Source: Phyllobacterium myrsinacearum (lineage in GTDB: Bacteria; Pseudomonadota; Alphaproteobacteria; Rhizobiales; Rhizobiaceae). Taken from it: DNA of 64,000 nt. Position 1 is the stretch's first letter. Each line of letters opens with the position of its first letter. Shown in pieces: positions 63,425-64,000 of the stretch. The notes below the pieces were generated by a model, which was given only the letters and a program-made list of their open reading frames with translations, did no database searches and was not told the origin of the DNA. The stretch is taken from the NCBI RefSeq assembly GCF_002980555.1, contig NZ_PVBT01000005.1:248001-312000 (forward strand), read 5' to 3'. The position numbers were made by a program, and so were the translations under genes.

Positions 63425-63617
63425 ATAAATCCTGCCCTTTTCGGCCCGGTTGTGGTTGGGCCAGATCACTATCGGGTTTGACAACACGCCTGAGCGTCGA
63501 ATCGCGATGTCATCCAGCCTGACAGGGCTTCCTTGGTATTTCGTTACCGGGCAGCAAAGACACGACATAGCAGCGGCCCGAGGGATAAGACCGCTGGAGC
63601 CGCCGGCGCTTTCTGGA

Positions 63618-64000
63618 TCAGATCTGCGCTTCGATGGCGGCCTTGTCTATCACCGACCAGACCAGTGCAATCTTCCCGTCGCGAAACTGGTAGAACACGT
63701 TTTCGCTGAAAGACACCTTCCTGCCATTGATGGGAAGGCCAAAGAAATTTCCCTTGGGCGTCACGTTGAACAGGAGCCGGGCGGCGATATGGGATTGGTC
63801 GGAGACCAGCAGGTCAATATTGAAATACAGGTCCGGAATTTCGACGAAGTCCTTCACCAGCAGCCCTCGATAACCCGTCAACCCGATCAGCTTTCCGTTG
63901 TAATGCACGTCCTCCTGAACGAAATTTCCGAGGTTCGGCCAGTCCTGCCTGTTTAGGCAGGATATATAGGCCTTGTAGATTTCCGCGAGGTTTGTCTCAG
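63618..64000 (-). CDS. SnoaL-like / ester cyclase family protein (partial, N-terminus off window)
   Basis: The frame enters from the right edge without a start codon and runs 127 codons to the stop at 63618. It reads AEIYKAYISCLNRQDWPNLG, then DVHYNGKLIGLTGYRGLLVK and ends FSENVFYQFRDGKIALVWSV. This is the NTF2-fold SnoaL-like (ester cyclase) family pattern. Members act on small hydrophobic substrates, but most are uncharacterised. Only a few N-terminal residues appear to be missing. Confidence 0.75.
   Translation of the reverse strand, partial: ETNLAEIYKAYISCLNRQDWPNLGNFVQEDVHYNGKLIGLTGYRGLLVKDFVEIPDLYFNIDLLVSDQSHIAARLLFNVTPKGNFFGLPINGRKVSFSENVFYQFRDGKIALVWSVIDKAAIEAQI

Overview
The window looks like chromosomal or chromid DNA from an alphaproteobacterium, most likely order Hyphomicrobiales (Rhizobiales: Brucellaceae, Phyllobacteriaceae or Rhizobiaceae). 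The reasons are moderately high GC with GC-rich third codon positions, a very high density of ABC transporters, and gene types typical of that order: class III cyclases fused to TolB-like domains, DUF2076, DUF1800/DUF1501, CtpA, and an amino acid:[carrier protein] ligase. The genus cannot be fixed from the sequence alone. I saw no rRNA, tRNA, CRISPR array, insertion sequence or prophage.

Layout. 1-9.4 kb: a class III cyclase cut by the left edge, an orphan intrinsic terminator (possible small RNA), a secreted caspase-fold protein lacking its catalytic residues, an exported DUF1800/DUF1501 pair, a DedA membrane protein, the protease CtpA, and a probably decayed reading frame. 9.4-20.5 kb: a two-gene NitT/TauT-type ABC transporter without a binding protein, UppP, DUF2076, a B12-binding radical SAM enzyme, a membrane-anchored cyclase, a PadR regulator with a flavin monooxygenase, and a DUF2161 nuclease-fold protein. 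20.5-27.9 kb: a LacI-controlled sugar or polyol uptake and oxidation operon. 27.9-36.3 kb: an alcohol/aldehyde/diol oxidation region with two AcoR-like regulators. One regulator lacks the AAA+ module and lies beside a 22-bp palindrome in front of an aldehyde dehydrogenase gene. The other is a complete sigma-54 activator with a matching -24/-12 promoter and upstream palindromes in front of a butanediol dehydrogenase/flavin monooxygenase operon. 36.4-44.5 kb: an operon of a C45 Ntn-hydrolase, a peptide-type ABC transporter and an alpha/beta hydrolase, facing a GntR regulator with two winged-helix domains.

44.6-52.3 kb holds the most interesting locus: carrier protein, acyl-CoA-dehydrogenase-like flavoprotein, amino acid:[carrier protein] ligase, DUF1839 protein and a cytosolic GH2 enzyme, all tightly packed on the + strand, followed by a convergent double alpha/beta hydrolase with a cysteine at one nucleophile elbow. 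The ligase and its carrier have known biochemistry in Bradyrhizobium but, as far as I know, no established biological role. The locus looks like an uncharacterised pathway that loads an amino acid as a thioester, oxidises or otherwise modifies it, and may involve a glycoside. 52.6-64 kb: a small zinc-ribbon protein, the gltIJKL glutamate/aspartate transporter, a second sugar-alcohol ABC operon with a xylitol-type dehydrogenase and an AraC regulator as last gene, an SH3-domain protein and a SnoaL-like protein cut by the right edge.

The gene content suggests a versatile soil- or plant-associated heterotroph. Substrate assignments for the ABC operons are inferences from gene context.
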